From NCBI GenBank assembly GCA_045648985.1, contig JAZROZ010000015.1:37862-101861 (forward strand): a stretch of 64,000 nucleotides of DNA, in the 5' to 3' direction. Under the pieces are notes generated by a model that was given only the letters and a program-made list of their open reading frames with translations, ran no database searches and had not been told where the DNA came from. Positions within the stretch are counted from its first letter, which is position 1. Each line of letters opens with the position of its first letter. Source of the stretch: SIG437 sp045648985 (GTDB taxonomy: Bacteria > Bacillota > Clostridia > UBA1381 > UBA9506). Below are positions 28,486 through 37,173 of this stretch, in pieces. The translations under genes and the position numbers were made by a program.

Positions 28486-28560
28486 AATATTATAAATAAT
28501 TATGAGGAATTTTAAAATTTTATGTAAATAATAAAAAGTATATTTTATGGAGGTAACACA

Positions 28561-29457
28561 ATGTTTATTGATTTTCATGCACACGTCTATAAAGAACCGG
28601 TGCCGTTTGTTGCAAAATTTTACAACCCGAAACAGCTTGAAGAATCCAGTGAAGAATGGGGAATTGAAAAAACGGTTCTTTTACCAATTGTCAGTCCTGA
28701 AATTTATTTTCCGCAATCAAATGAAGAGATTTTGGAAATTGCTGCACAAAATCCTGATAAATATATTCCTTTTTGTAATATAGATCCACGAGCAATAACA
28801 AATTCACCATATGCAAATTTTGGCCCTGTTTTAGAATATTACAAAAAGAAGGGATGCAAAGGCTTGGGCGAAATAATGCCTAATATGCCTTTAATGCATC
28901 CAATGGTACAAAATCTGTTGAGGTATGCTGAAATAGCAGAATTACCTGTAATTTTTGATGGCTCTGATCAGCTTGAAGGAGATTTTGGGTTATATGATGA
29001 CCCGGGACTTCCGCAACTTGAACATACATTACAAAGATTCCCTAAACTTAAAATTTTTGGACATGGACCTACATTCTGGGCAGAATTGGGAAAACTTGAG
29101 ACACCGGGAGAAAGAGGATACATATTTGATCTGAAGGGAAACCAGAAGGGTCGTACACCTGATGCTCCATTGGTTGAAGAAGGTGTAGTTCCTAAACTGT
29201 TCAGGAGATATCCGAATCTCTTGGGCGACCTTTCAGATCCAACTCCATATGCAGCCCTTATGCGTTGTCCTGAATATGGCGCGAAATTCTTAACAGAGTT
29301 CCAGGACAGACTTTATTTTGGCACCGACAGATGTGTAGTAGGATATTATCCTGAAATGATTACGTTGCTTATAAGTTGGCGCGACAGTGGAATGATAACC
29401 GAAACTGTATTCAATAAAATCGCCAGAGAAAATGCAATTAAGTTGCTTGGACTGTAA
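28561..29457 (+). CDS. Amidohydrolase-family metal-dependent hydrolase
   Basis: 298 residues with a TIM-barrel amidohydrolase-2 fold. The N-terminal metal motif DFHAHVY is at residues 4-10, the central GLGEIMPNMPL and KIFGHGPTFW follow, and the final metal region YFGTDRC is near 260. The start follows GGAGG. It lies between the GH3 gene and a serine hydrolase in one apparent operon. Members hydrolyse or decarboxylate small carboxylated or lactone compounds, so action on a lactone or uronate is possible but not shown. Confidence 0.8.
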   Translation: MFIDFHAHVYKEPVPFVAKFYNPKQLEESSEEWGIEKTVLLPIVSPEIYFPQSNEEILEIAAQNPDKYIPFCNIDPRAITNSPYANFGPVLEYYKKKGCKGLGEIMPNMPLMHPMVQNLLRYAEIAELPVIFDGSDQLEGDFGLYDDPGLPQLEHTLQRFPKLKIFGHGPTFWAELGKLETPGERGYIFDLKGNQKGRTPDAPLVEEGVVPKLFRRYPNLLGDLSDPTPYAALMRCPEYGAKFLTEFQDRLYFGTDRCVVGYYPEMITLLISWRDSGMITETVFNKIARENAIKLLGL

Positions 29458-29543
29458 TACCAGATATTAAATGATAAACAATGCATAATAGAACATTTTT
29501 GTGTTAGCATTGCTGCAGATATAAAGCAGGAAGGATAAGAGCT

Positions 29544-31016
29544 ATGAATTATTCAATACCAGAAAAGCAAGGTATAAAATCAGAATGGATAAAAGAATAT
29601 ATAGAGGTTTTGGAGAAGGAGAATCTTGCGACACATAATCTTATCATTATGAGAAATGACCAGATTATCTTTGAACATTATTGGGAGCCGTTTAATAAGG
29701 ATTTTTTACATAGAATGTATTCCGTGTCAAAAAGTTTCGTAGCTTTAGCTATAGGATTTTTGGAACAGGAAGGAAAAATTTCTCTTGATGACCCGATAAT
29801 TAAGTATTTTCCGGAAGAATTAAAGGATAATTATGATGAGAATGTGAGAAATCAAACTATCAGGCATATGCTTATGATGGCAACAGCAAAACAGTGTTGG
29901 GGTTGGTTTGGGGCAAGACCTGATGACAGAGTAGCACATTATTTTAAGAACAACAAGACTTCGCGTCCTGCGGGAACTATCTTTAGCTACGACAGTTCAG
30001 GTTCTTTCGTACTTTGTGCACTTGTGGAACGTGTTACGGGAAAGAGTTTTATGGAATATTCAAGGGAAAAATATCTTGATAAGATAGGATTTTCTAAGGA
30101 AGCATATATGCTGAAGTGTCCGGGAGGTCATTCATGGGGAGATTCTGCACTTATATGTAAACCTGTTGATTTACTGAAAGCTGCAATGTTTTGTATGCAT
30201 AAGGGCAAATGGAACGGCGAACAGCTTTTGAACGAGGAATTTGTTGTTGCTGCTACAAGTAAGCAAATTGCCAATGATGAAAAAGGTACAGGTGACCATG
30301 ATAAGCAAGGGTATGGCTATCAATTTTGGAGGACTTATGATAATTCGTATTTCTTCAATGGTATGGGTGGTCAGTATGCCATTTGCGTGCCTGACAAAAA
30401 TATTATTATGGTTTATAATGCTAATAATTTTGAAAAAGTTCATTCGAAAAACATCGTGTTTAACAACTTTTTTGATATGATAGTCAGAAGAGCTGAAGAA
30501 TGTGTTTTTGATGATGAATCAGGATACGATAGCTTATGTGAGTACGTTAAAACTTTAAAGCTAATAACAGCAAAAGGAAAAATTAACACAGAGATTGCAA
30601 GCAAAATCAATGGTGTAACCTATAAAATGGATGAAAATCCTATGGGAATAACTAAGATTAAGATAAGCTTTAATGGAAACAAAGGTGTTCTTTCATACAC
30701 AAATGAACAAGGAGACAAGGAACTTACGTTTGGAATGTGTGAAAATGAATATTCATTGTTTCCACAAGCTGGTTATTCTGATGAAATAGGAGGTCAGCCC
30801 GGTAATCGTCTTTATAAGTGTGCAGTGTCTGCTGCATGGGTGAGCGATTATCAGTTGTTAATCAAAGTTCATATCAATGATATATATTTTGGTGTTTTAA
30901 ATATAAGTATAGGTTTTGTCGATAATAAAATTGGTGTGTATATGGTTAAAGAGGCGGAAGATTTTCTGGATGAATATCATGGATTTGCGGGAGGTACAGC
31001 TTCAGATCTTAATTGA
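29544..31016 (+). CDS. Beta-lactamase-fold serine hydrolase
   Basis: 490 residues. The N-terminal 330 residues have the class C beta-lactamase/esterase fold: the SxxK nucleophile in YSVSKSFVALA near residue 60 and the YxS motif in FSYDSSGSF near 150. About 150 further residues form a C-terminal beta-rich domain. No signal peptide is visible, so it is cytoplasmic and more likely an esterase or peptidase than a resistance enzyme. The start follows AGGAAGG. It is the last gene of this run before a bidirectional terminator. Confidence 0.82.
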   Translation: MNYSIPEKQGIKSEWIKEYIEVLEKENLATHNLIIMRNDQIIFEHYWEPFNKDFLHRMYSVSKSFVALAIGFLEQEGKISLDDPIIKYFPEELKDNYDENVRNQTIRHMLMMATAKQCWGWFGARPDDRVAHYFKNNKTSRPAGTIFSYDSSGSFVLCALVERVTGKSFMEYSREKYLDKIGFSKEAYMLKCPGGHSWGDSALICKPVDLLKAAMFCMHKGKWNGEQLLNEEFVVAATSKQIANDEKGTGDHDKQGYGYQFWRTYDNSYFFNGMGGQYAICVPDKNIIMVYNANNFEKVHSKNIVFNNFFDMIVRRAEECVFDDESGYDSLCEYVKTLKLITAKGKINTEIASKINGVTYKMDENPMGITKIKISFNGNKGVLSYTNEQGDKELTFGMCENEYSLFPQAGYSDEIGGQPGNRLYKCAVSAAWVSDYQLLIKVHINDIYFGVLNISIGFVDNKIGVYMVKEAEDFLDEYHGFAGGTASDLN

Positions 31017-31060
31017 TCAATTCTTTGAATATTAACATTAATAAAAATAAATAAAAATAG

Positions 31061-31097
31061 AATTCCCTGTTCATTTGTGTTGAACAGGGAATTTTAT
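31061..31097. terminator. Bidirectional terminator between the serine hydrolase and the AraC gene
   Basis: AATTCCCTGTTCA (31061-31073) pairs perfectly with TGAACAGGGAATT (31081-31093), with T to the right and A-rich sequence to the left. Confidence 0.85.
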
Positions 31098-31104
31098 TAA
31101 TACA

Positions 31105-31947
31105 CTATTCTGATTTAGATTCATTATAATACAGATTGCTTTTGAAAGCCTTTCTGTATTCGCTTGGAGAGGTATGAAATATTTTCTTAAATAATCGTGA
31201 AAAATATGCTGAATCACTAATACCAATCAAATTAGAAATTTCTTCGACAGGTAAATCGCTGTTTAATAAATATTCCATAGCCTTATACATTCTCATTTGT
31301 ATAAAATATCTGAGTGGCGGAACACCAAATGCATTTTTAAATTTTCGAATAAAGTAAGTAGGCTCCATGTATATAATAGCGGCTAATTCTTCAACTTTAA
31401 GCTGCTCGTCCAAATGTTTTTCCATATACTTAACAACAGGCTTAAAAAGTGTCTTTTTATTCACACTGTGCTTTTGTCTATGTTCACAATAGATATTTAT
31501 AATATCTAGTATATTAGCACACCACGCAATATCGTGTATCGGATTTTTATTCATTTCCTCTCTGTACGATTTTTCAAATAACATGTTCATTTCTTCTCTG
31601 TTATCAATACTTACCACATAATCTCCATCACTCATTCCAAAAACATTCATAAGATTATTTTCATCAATTGTGGCTGAGAATGATATTTCATACATAGAAA
31701 ATTTAGCAGCCGTCTGTGTATATGAACGCATTTTTCCTTTAGGTAAAAAAGCTAATTGTCCGGCATGTATAACCGAATATTCAGACCCAATTCTCAAAAA
31801 ACACTCTCCTTCCAATACCCAAAAGAAAGTGTCATTCAGACCGATATGACCTAAAGGATCACCTTTCCATACCATTGGTGGTATATAAATTGATGTAACT
31901 ATAGGACGTATGCGTATTCCTGATTTTTTAATCATATTGTTAATCAT
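31105..31947 (-). CDS. AraC family transcriptional regulator with N-terminal cupin
   Basis: 280 residues. The N-terminal half is a cupin-like sensor (the segment GLNDTFFWVLEGECFLRIGSEY lies near residue 35) and the C-terminal 100 residues are the AraC DNA-binding pair (LAAIIYMEPTYFIRKFKNAFG, then ISNLIGISDSAYFSRLFKK). The ATG at 31947 follows AAGGTGA six bases away; an upstream TTG is less likely. It starts ten bases from the second copy of a duplicated operator/promoter, which strongly suggests that it binds both copies, controlling the 26189 operon, the truncated dehydrogenase and perhaps itself. Confidence 0.9.
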   Translation of the reverse strand: MINNMIKKSGIRIRPIVTSIYIPPMVWKGDPLGHIGLNDTFFWVLEGECFLRIGSEYSVIHAGQLAFLPKGKMRSYTQTAAKFSMYEISFSATIDENNLMNVFGMSDGDYVVSIDNREEMNMLFEKSYREEMNKNPIHDIAWCANILDIINIYCEHRQKHSVNKKTLFKPVVKYMEKHLDEQLKVEELAAIIYMEPTYFIRKFKNAFGVPPLRYFIQMRMYKAMEYLLNSDLPVEEISNLIGISDSAYFSRLFKKIFHTSPSEYRKAFKSNLYYNESKSE

Positions 31948-31957
31948 CTGCAATCAC

Positions 31958-32109
31958 CTTATCCAAAATAATCCAACAAGTTTCAATATTATCCAAATGG
32001 TTCGAAATATGGCTTGTTTTAGTGTGGTTTTGTTAATGCTGTTTTTTAAACATAATCCAAAAGATGTCACTATCATTGATTGACTTTAATTATGTTATCA
32101 TAGTAAAAT
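31958..32109 (+). promoter_or_regulatory. AraC-type operator and promoter, copy 2
   Basis: This matches 25964-26114 along its length. The first 33 bases differ at two positions, and the block from ATCCAAAAGATG to TTGACTTT differs at few. Promoter TTGACT (32080-32085), 18 bases, TAAAAT (32104-32109) drives the gene at 32146. The left edge lies against the start of the divergent AraC gene. Confidence 0.7.
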
Positions 32110-32145
32110 TAAATTGTCAAGATTTTTTTGAAAGGAAGAAAATAA

Positions 32146-32721
32146 ATGGAATCTCAAGTAAAAAAATATGTCTTAGTTGGTTGTGGATTTCGTGGTGTAA
32201 CCTCTTATGCAATCCCGCTTATAAATAATTATAAGGATTGTGCAAAACTTTGCGGTGTGTATGATATTAACCACAAACGTGCCGAGCTTGTTAGTAAATA
32301 TGCAAAAACAGACGTTCCGGTATTTGATGATTTTGACAAAATGCTTAAAGAAGTAAATCCGGACACTGTAATTGTTGTCTCAAAAGATTGTAGCCATGAT
32401 GAATATATAATTAGTGCATTAAAGTATGGTTGTGATGTAATTTCTGAAAAACCACTCACTACCACTTTCGAAAAAGCACTCTCTATAAAAAAAGCTAAAG
32501 ATGAAACAAACAAAGACGTACGAGTTACATTCAATTTACGCTTTCATCCGTTTTTCAAATGGGTAAAAGAAATTGTTTCAAGTGGTGTAATTACAATACA
32601 TCTTAAACTGAATGGGTATGCTCCTAAGTATTCATTAGAGTATTTGAAGAATATGAGAACAGAAGAAAAGCAAAAAGCAAGTCATTCTAAAAATGACTTG
32701 CTTAATGGTGTACGAGCGTGA
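32146..32721 (+). pseudogene. Gfo/Idh/MocA oxidoreductase truncated by a mobile element
   Basis: The first 150 residues are a normal dinucleotide-binding domain (GCGFRGVTSYAIP at residues 12-24, SEKPLTTTFEKAL near 104, FNLRFHPFFKWVKEIVSSG near 128). After about base 32595 the family match ends and the frame runs through unrelated sequence ending in the residues KASHSKNDLLNGVRA. That tail overlaps a hairpin and adjoins the serine-recombinase cluster, so the 3' half of the gene appears displaced by insertion. From memory, similar tails recur where such elements join genes (unverified). The missing part is not found elsewhere in the window. Confidence 0.75.
32675..32703. repeat. Perfect hairpin at the probable end of the recombinase element
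   Basis: AAGCAAGTCATT (32675-32686) pairs with AATGACTTGCTT (32692-32703). A second small inverted repeat, GTGAC and GTCAC, lies at about 32717-32736. The 156 bases from 32722 to the recombinase stop hold no gene. The hairpin could end the recombinase transcript and mark the element terminus. Confidence 0.5.
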
Positions 32722-32877
32722 CGGTTTTACTGTCACCGCTATTTTTACCAGTATTTATGCGGTTTTGAAAGGTTTTACCCTTATCAGTACCAAAGCATAA
32801 TTTATGTCTTTTTGTTTGTTTTATTGTATCATATTTTTAATTCTTTTACAAGTCTTTTTATATAATTTTTCTCTGTT

Positions 32878-34482
32878 TTACATATTGACGGTATAGACGT
32901 AGTCTCCCGAACGGATTCGCATTTCATTTTTGGATACGATTTCAATTCTGTCGAACAGCATTCTGATAGAGTCATCTTCGAGTCTGTCAATTTCTTCAGG
33001 CATCTCATCGATAGTCTTGAAGATTGTTTTCAGTTTTTCGTGGTCGGCAGATTCTATCTGTCTCCGTTTTTCGTATGCATCATTTTCGTGGCGAAGCCGC
33101 AGTTGCTCGTCACGGATTTCCGAGAAGATTTTGTCCATTTCCTCAATGCTTATTTCTCCTTCTAAGTTTTTAGTGAGGGTTTGGCTCAATCTTTCGTTAA
33201 GCTCATTCATTCTCGCAGTATTTTCATTTATCTTATTTTGCATATTGTCACCCATAACCTCTGCGATAGCTCCCTTTAAGATTTCCTTTGCATAGACCAC
33301 ATCCGTTACCATAGAGTTGGCAGCCTCGGTTACTGCGGAGATTAGGAATTCTTCCTTTATGCTCGGCGAGTGTTTACATTTTTTAGTGCCGTGCTCAAGT
33401 CTGCTCATACATCTCCAGACATATTCCTTTTGCTTATCTCTTGTTACCCACATTGTTCGGCGGTATTTGGTTCCACATTCTCCGCAGACGATTATGTTGT
33501 TGAAGGGATACTTGCCGCTGTATTTGCCATAGTCGTTTTTATTCTCGTTCTTTTTAATACAGCTTCTTCGGCTTAGTTCTATCTGTACGGCATCGAACAC
33601 CTCACGGTCTATGATTGCAATATGATGATCTTTTATATAGAATTTTGGTAGTTCGCCTGTATTTTTCCTTGTCTTTTTGCTGATGGGATCGACCACATAT
33701 GTTTTTTGTGTCAGTACATCTCCTGCATATTTTTCGTTTACAAGTATTCTTTTCACGGTTTCAGTTTTCCATACAGGTTTTCCCGATGGGGAGGGTATTT
33801 TTTCTTCTATAAGGGAGTCGGCAATTTCTCTCATACTGAGTCCTCTCTGGAATCTTGCAAATATGACTTTTACCGCAGCTGCCTGTTCGGGGACTATGTA
33901 TATGTTTTTTTCACTGTCCTGTCCGTATCCATATACTCGGTTGAAGTTAAAGCAAGCTTGTCCCTGACTGTATCTGGCGCGTTTTCCCATTTTTACATTC
34001 AGGCTTTGGCTTTCGCTTTCCTGCTGTGCAAAGGTACTGTACATTGACAGAAGAAATTCGCTTGACACTTCAAGGGTGTTGAGGTTTTCTTTTTCAAATA
34101 TTATGCCAATGCCCATGAGTTTTAGCTTTCTTGCATATTCCAAGGTTACCGATGTATTTCTTGAGAATCGGGATATTGATTTTGTGATTATTAAATCAAT
34201 TTTGCCTTGTTCGCACATTTTCATCATCCTGCGGAACGCCGGTCTTTTTTCAGCAGAGGTTCCTGTAATACCATCGTCACCGAATATCTCTACTAAATCC
34301 CATTCATCCTTAGCTTCAATCATTGATGTGTAATGCTCAACCTGATTTACGAAGCTATCATGCTGTTCTTCTTCAGCAGTACTAACTCGGCAATATGCTC
34401 CAACATTCAATTTTTTTCTTCCCATTTTTGGTTCATACATTTTTTTAGTTGCCGGAATTAATGTAACATTAAGTGCTGACAT
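32878..34482 (-). CDS. Large serine recombinase (third of three)
   Basis: About 534 residues. The N-terminal resolvase catalytic domain has GAYCRVSTAEEEQHDSF, with the nucleophile serine in RVS, and later FGDDGITGTSAEKRPAF and SRFSRN. A recombinase domain, a zinc ribbon (CGECGTKYRR) and a coiled-coil rich C-terminus follow, as in large serine integrases. The start at 34482 has AGAGAGGG in front, inside the end of the previous gene. It should excise or integrate the element together with its neighbours. Confidence 0.93.
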   Translation of the reverse strand: MSALNVTLIPATKKMYEPKMGRKKLNVGAYCRVSTAEEEQHDSFVNQVEHYTSMIEAKDEWDLVEIFGDDGITGTSAEKRPAFRRMMKMCEQGKIDLIITKSISRFSRNTSVTLEYARKLKLMGIGIIFEKENLNTLEVSSEFLLSMYSTFAQQESESQSLNVKMGKRARYSQGQACFNFNRVYGYGQDSEKNIYIVPEQAAAVKVIFARFQRGLSMREIADSLIEEKIPSPSGKPVWKTETVKRILVNEKYAGDVLTQKTYVVDPISKKTRKNTGELPKFYIKDHHIAIIDREVFDAVQIELSRRSCIKKNENKNDYGKYSGKYPFNNIIVCGECGTKYRRTMWVTRDKQKEYVWRCMSRLEHGTKKCKHSPSIKEEFLISAVTEAANSMVTDVVYAKEILKGAIAEVMGDNMQNKINENTARMNELNERLSQTLTKNLEGEISIEEMDKIFSEIRDEQLRLRHENDAYEKRRQIESADHEKLKTIFKTIDEMPEEIDRLEDDSIRMLFDRIEIVSKNEMRIRSGDYVYTVNM

Positions 34483-34484
34483 TT

Positions 34485-35348
34485 TCATCCCTCTCTTTCT
34501 AAAATTTTATCGTTTATCAGTTTTATCTTTAAGCCATTTTCTCCGCCTATGTAGAATTTTGATATTATTTTTTCCATCAGCGGAAGGGGAGCTTTTTCAC
34601 TTATCCCATACCTGCAAAGCTCCTGCTTGATTTTTTCGGTCACCTTGCTCATATCAGTTTTGGTATAGCTTTTGAATTTTAGTTTTGCAAGTCTGTATAT
34701 ATCCTTTAGGATTTCATCCTTTTCGGTGTTGTCATTTATGGTCTTGATATATATTTCATTGGTAAGCTCATCAATGTTTTCATCATTTCGGCTTTGATTT
34801 TTAACCTCTGCATCTGCAAGTTCGATATTATCTATAAGGCGGTTTACAATTCCGTTTATATATTCATACAAGATATCTTCGTGAATTGATTTCGCCGGGC
34901 ATATCGGATTAGAGCATTTGTAAGCCGTATATGTACCCTTGTCGTGACCTTGCCTTTGTCTTTTGATAGGAAATCCGCATTCAGGGCATTGGGCGTGAGT
35001 TCGTATGAATTTGTCATATTCCATCTTGTCGCTGTCTGCTTTTATGTTTTTGGAGAGCCTTATGCGGTTTGCCTTGTGATATTGCTTTTCGTCTATGATA
35101 GGCGGATATTCATCTGTGCCTGTATATTTTTCGTTTTCTATCATCCGCTTAACCATATTTTTATTCCATTTTGCAGAATCCTTGTTGTAGTAAATCCCTG
35201 ACATTTCAAATCTGTCAGCTATCGTCTTGTAGGATTTGCCAGCTATGTACAATTCAAAGGCAGATTTCACAAGCAATGCCTCCTGATTTACAATAACAAT
35301 TTCAGCATTTTGTATTTCATAGCCGAAGGAGATGTATCTGTTAGCCAT
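34485..35348 (-). CDS. Recombinase-domain protein without catalytic domain (second of three)
   Basis: 287 residues. It begins directly with the recombinase DNA-binding domain (ISFGYEIQNAEIVIVNQEAL) and continues into a zinc ribbon (CPECGFPIKR, then CSNPICPAK) and a helical C-terminus. The N-terminal resolvase domain with its catalytic serine is absent. It has its own site (GGAGGTG) and ATG, tight spacing to both neighbours and no frameshift debris, so it looks like a functional accessory DNA-binding subunit rather than a broken gene. Confidence 0.85.
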   Translation of the reverse strand: MANRYISFGYEIQNAEIVIVNQEALLVKSAFELYIAGKSYKTIADRFEMSGIYYNKDSAKWNKNMVKRMIENEKYTGTDEYPPIIDEKQYHKANRIRLSKNIKADSDKMEYDKFIRTHAQCPECGFPIKRQRQGHDKGTYTAYKCSNPICPAKSIHEDILYEYINGIVNRLIDNIELADAEVKNQSRNDENIDELTNEIYIKTINDNTEKDEILKDIYRLAKLKFKSYTKTDMSKVTEKIKQELCRYGISEKAPLPLMEKIISKFYIGGENGLKIKLINDKILEREG

Positions 35349-35350
35349 TT

Positions 35351-36889
35351 TTAAGGCACCTCCTGTTTTTCAATTTCAAGCTCAATTCCGTTTTTCAACA
35401 CGAAGGTGATTTCATTGTCTGTTATGTATAATTTTTGTATATGCCGTTTGAAGCCTTCGGTATCAAAGGTGCAGATGGAATCGCTCTTTTCAAGCTCTTT
35501 TACGAGAACTCTTGTATCGGTAACTATTTTACTGTAGCGATTCTCATGCAGAATTTTATTCTTCCTTGCCTTTAGTTCCATCATTCTGCGGTCGCATTCA
35601 TTTAATTCCTGCATATAGAATGACGGATCGGCAAGGTTGTTATCCTTGAGTCTGTTTATCATCATAACCCTTTCGGATACCTGTGCTATCTGTATATTGA
35701 GTTCTGATATGGCATCCTTTTCAGACTGATTGTTTTTCATTGCTTCAATCTGATTGATAAAGGGGATGAGTATGTGCTTGTAATTTGCTTTCAGTCTGTT
35801 GTACATAAGGATGTATGCTTTTTTGATAAGCTCTTCTGTTACAGGCTGGGCATTGCATTTTTCTATATTTACATCGTGAGTTCTGCAGGTCCAGACTCCG
35901 TCACCCTTATGCTTGTATGGTGTGCCGCAGTTTTTGCAGTATATCATTTTAGTAAATATTCCGGCATCCCCATAGGTTGTGTGAGTAAATTTTTTCTGCC
36001 TTTTTTCAAGGAGAGTGTTTGCCATATCGAAAAGTTCTGCTGATACGATCGGCTCGTTTGCGTTATGCAGATAGTACATATCAAGCTCGCCTGTGTTTTT
36101 AACCTTTTTATACGGAAATCCGTCTGTATAGGACTTTTGCAAAAGTGCATCGCCTTTGTATCGTACATTGCTTATGATGTAGCTGATAGCAGAGGCTGAC
36201 CATTTTTCCTTACCGTTTTTATTTGGTATTTTTGATTCTGTCAGGAGCTTGGCAATTTCGGTTGTGCCTTTTCCTGCGATATATTCTGTAAATATTCTTC
36301 TTACCACTTCGGCTTGTTCTTCGTTGATGACAAGCTTTTTATCCTTGTAGATGTAACCGTAAGGAGCGTTCACTTGAATGTATGTTCCATTTTTCATTTT
36401 GTTTCTTGTGCCGATTCTTACATTCAGTGCAATGGATTGCGACTCTTCCTGTGCAAGTGCCGAACTGACCTTTATTGCGGCTGCATCTGTCGGGGTAGCG
36501 GTGTTGAGTCCGCCATCCTCAAATTTTACTGCCACACCAAGCTTGTTAAGCTTTTCTACGGCTCTTATGCAGTCAACGGTGTTTCTTGCAAATCTTGATA
36601 TGGATTTTACTACGATAAGGTCGAGCTTGCCGTCTTCAGCATCCTGAATCATTCGGTTGAAGTCATCACGCTTGTCCTGTCTGGTTCCTGTGATACCTTC
36701 GTCTGCATATATATCTACGAATTCCCATTCGGGATTGGATGCAATATATTTTGTGTAGTACCTGACCTGGTTGTGGAAGGAGTCTTCCTGCTCAAGAGAG
36801 TTTGAACTCACTCTGGCATAGGCACCGACACGAAGTCTTTGTTTTTCGGTTTTTCTTAAATCGCTTTGTATTACAATAACTTCTGACAT
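35351..36889 (-). CDS. Large serine recombinase (first of three)
   Basis: 512 residues. The catalytic domain shows RVGAYARVSSNSLEQEDSF with the nucleophile serine, YADEGITGTRQDKRDDF, and SISRFARNTVDC. The recombinase domain, a zinc ribbon (CKNCGTPYKH, then CRTHDV) and a coiled-coil segment follow. The start follows AAAGGAG. It heads a three-gene minus-strand operon. Triplets of serine recombinases are known from some Gram-positive integrative elements (established in general; the specific family here is not identified). Confidence 0.93.
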   Translation of the reverse strand: MSEVIVIQSDLRKTEKQRLRVGAYARVSSNSLEQEDSFHNQVRYYTKYIASNPEWEFVDIYADEGITGTRQDKRDDFNRMIQDAEDGKLDLIVVKSISRFARNTVDCIRAVEKLNKLGVAVKFEDGGLNTATPTDAAAIKVSSALAQEESQSIALNVRIGTRNKMKNGTYIQVNAPYGYIYKDKKLVINEEQAEVVRRIFTEYIAGKGTTEIAKLLTESKIPNKNGKEKWSASAISYIISNVRYKGDALLQKSYTDGFPYKKVKNTGELDMYYLHNANEPIVSAELFDMANTLLEKRQKKFTHTTYGDAGIFTKMIYCKNCGTPYKHKGDGVWTCRTHDVNIEKCNAQPVTEELIKKAYILMYNRLKANYKHILIPFINQIEAMKNNQSEKDAISELNIQIAQVSERVMMINRLKDNNLADPSFYMQELNECDRRMMELKARKNKILHENRYSKIVTDTRVLVKELEKSDSICTFDTEGFKRHIQKLYITDNEITFVLKNGIELEIEKQEVP

Positions 36890-36980
36890 AACCTTGACTC
36901 CTTTCTGAGATTTTTCAACACAAACAATACCATAGAAGGTTTAATATATCCAGACAAATATTACACAAAAGCACCGGGCA

Positions 36981-37136
36981 TTACGCTGAATTTTCATATA
37001 CAGGTTTGTTGATTCCGCCGCAAGCCTTTTCAAGAAGGATTTCATGCTCGTCCTTGGTGATAAGCTTTAGGCTTACAAGATGTGCAAGCATCCTTTCGGT
37101 CATTACTCTTTCGATTTTGTCGTTTGTCTTTTTCAT
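36981..37136 (-). CDS. 51-residue protein upstream of the recombinases
   Basis: A short ORF with GAGGA before its ATG at 37134-37136 and a TAA at 36981-36983. The product starts MKKTNDKIERVMTERMLAHL, continues with a helix and a LITKDEHEILLEKACGG segment resembling the small SHOCT-type ends of phage and element proteins. It precedes the first recombinase by about 90 bases in the same orientation and follows the repeat array. A role as excision factor or recombinase helper is possible by position only. Confidence 0.6.
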   Translation of the reverse strand: MKKTNDKIERVMTERMLAHLVSLKLITKDEHEILLEKACGGINKPVYENSA

Positions 37137-37173
37137 AATCAATTCCTCGCTTTTTCAAATTTTAAAATGTTCC

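Noticed and set aside
33317..33967. Plus-strand ORFs opposite the serine recombinases
   Set aside because: They follow the codon bias of the real minus-strand genes, overlap each other and have no ribosome binding sites.
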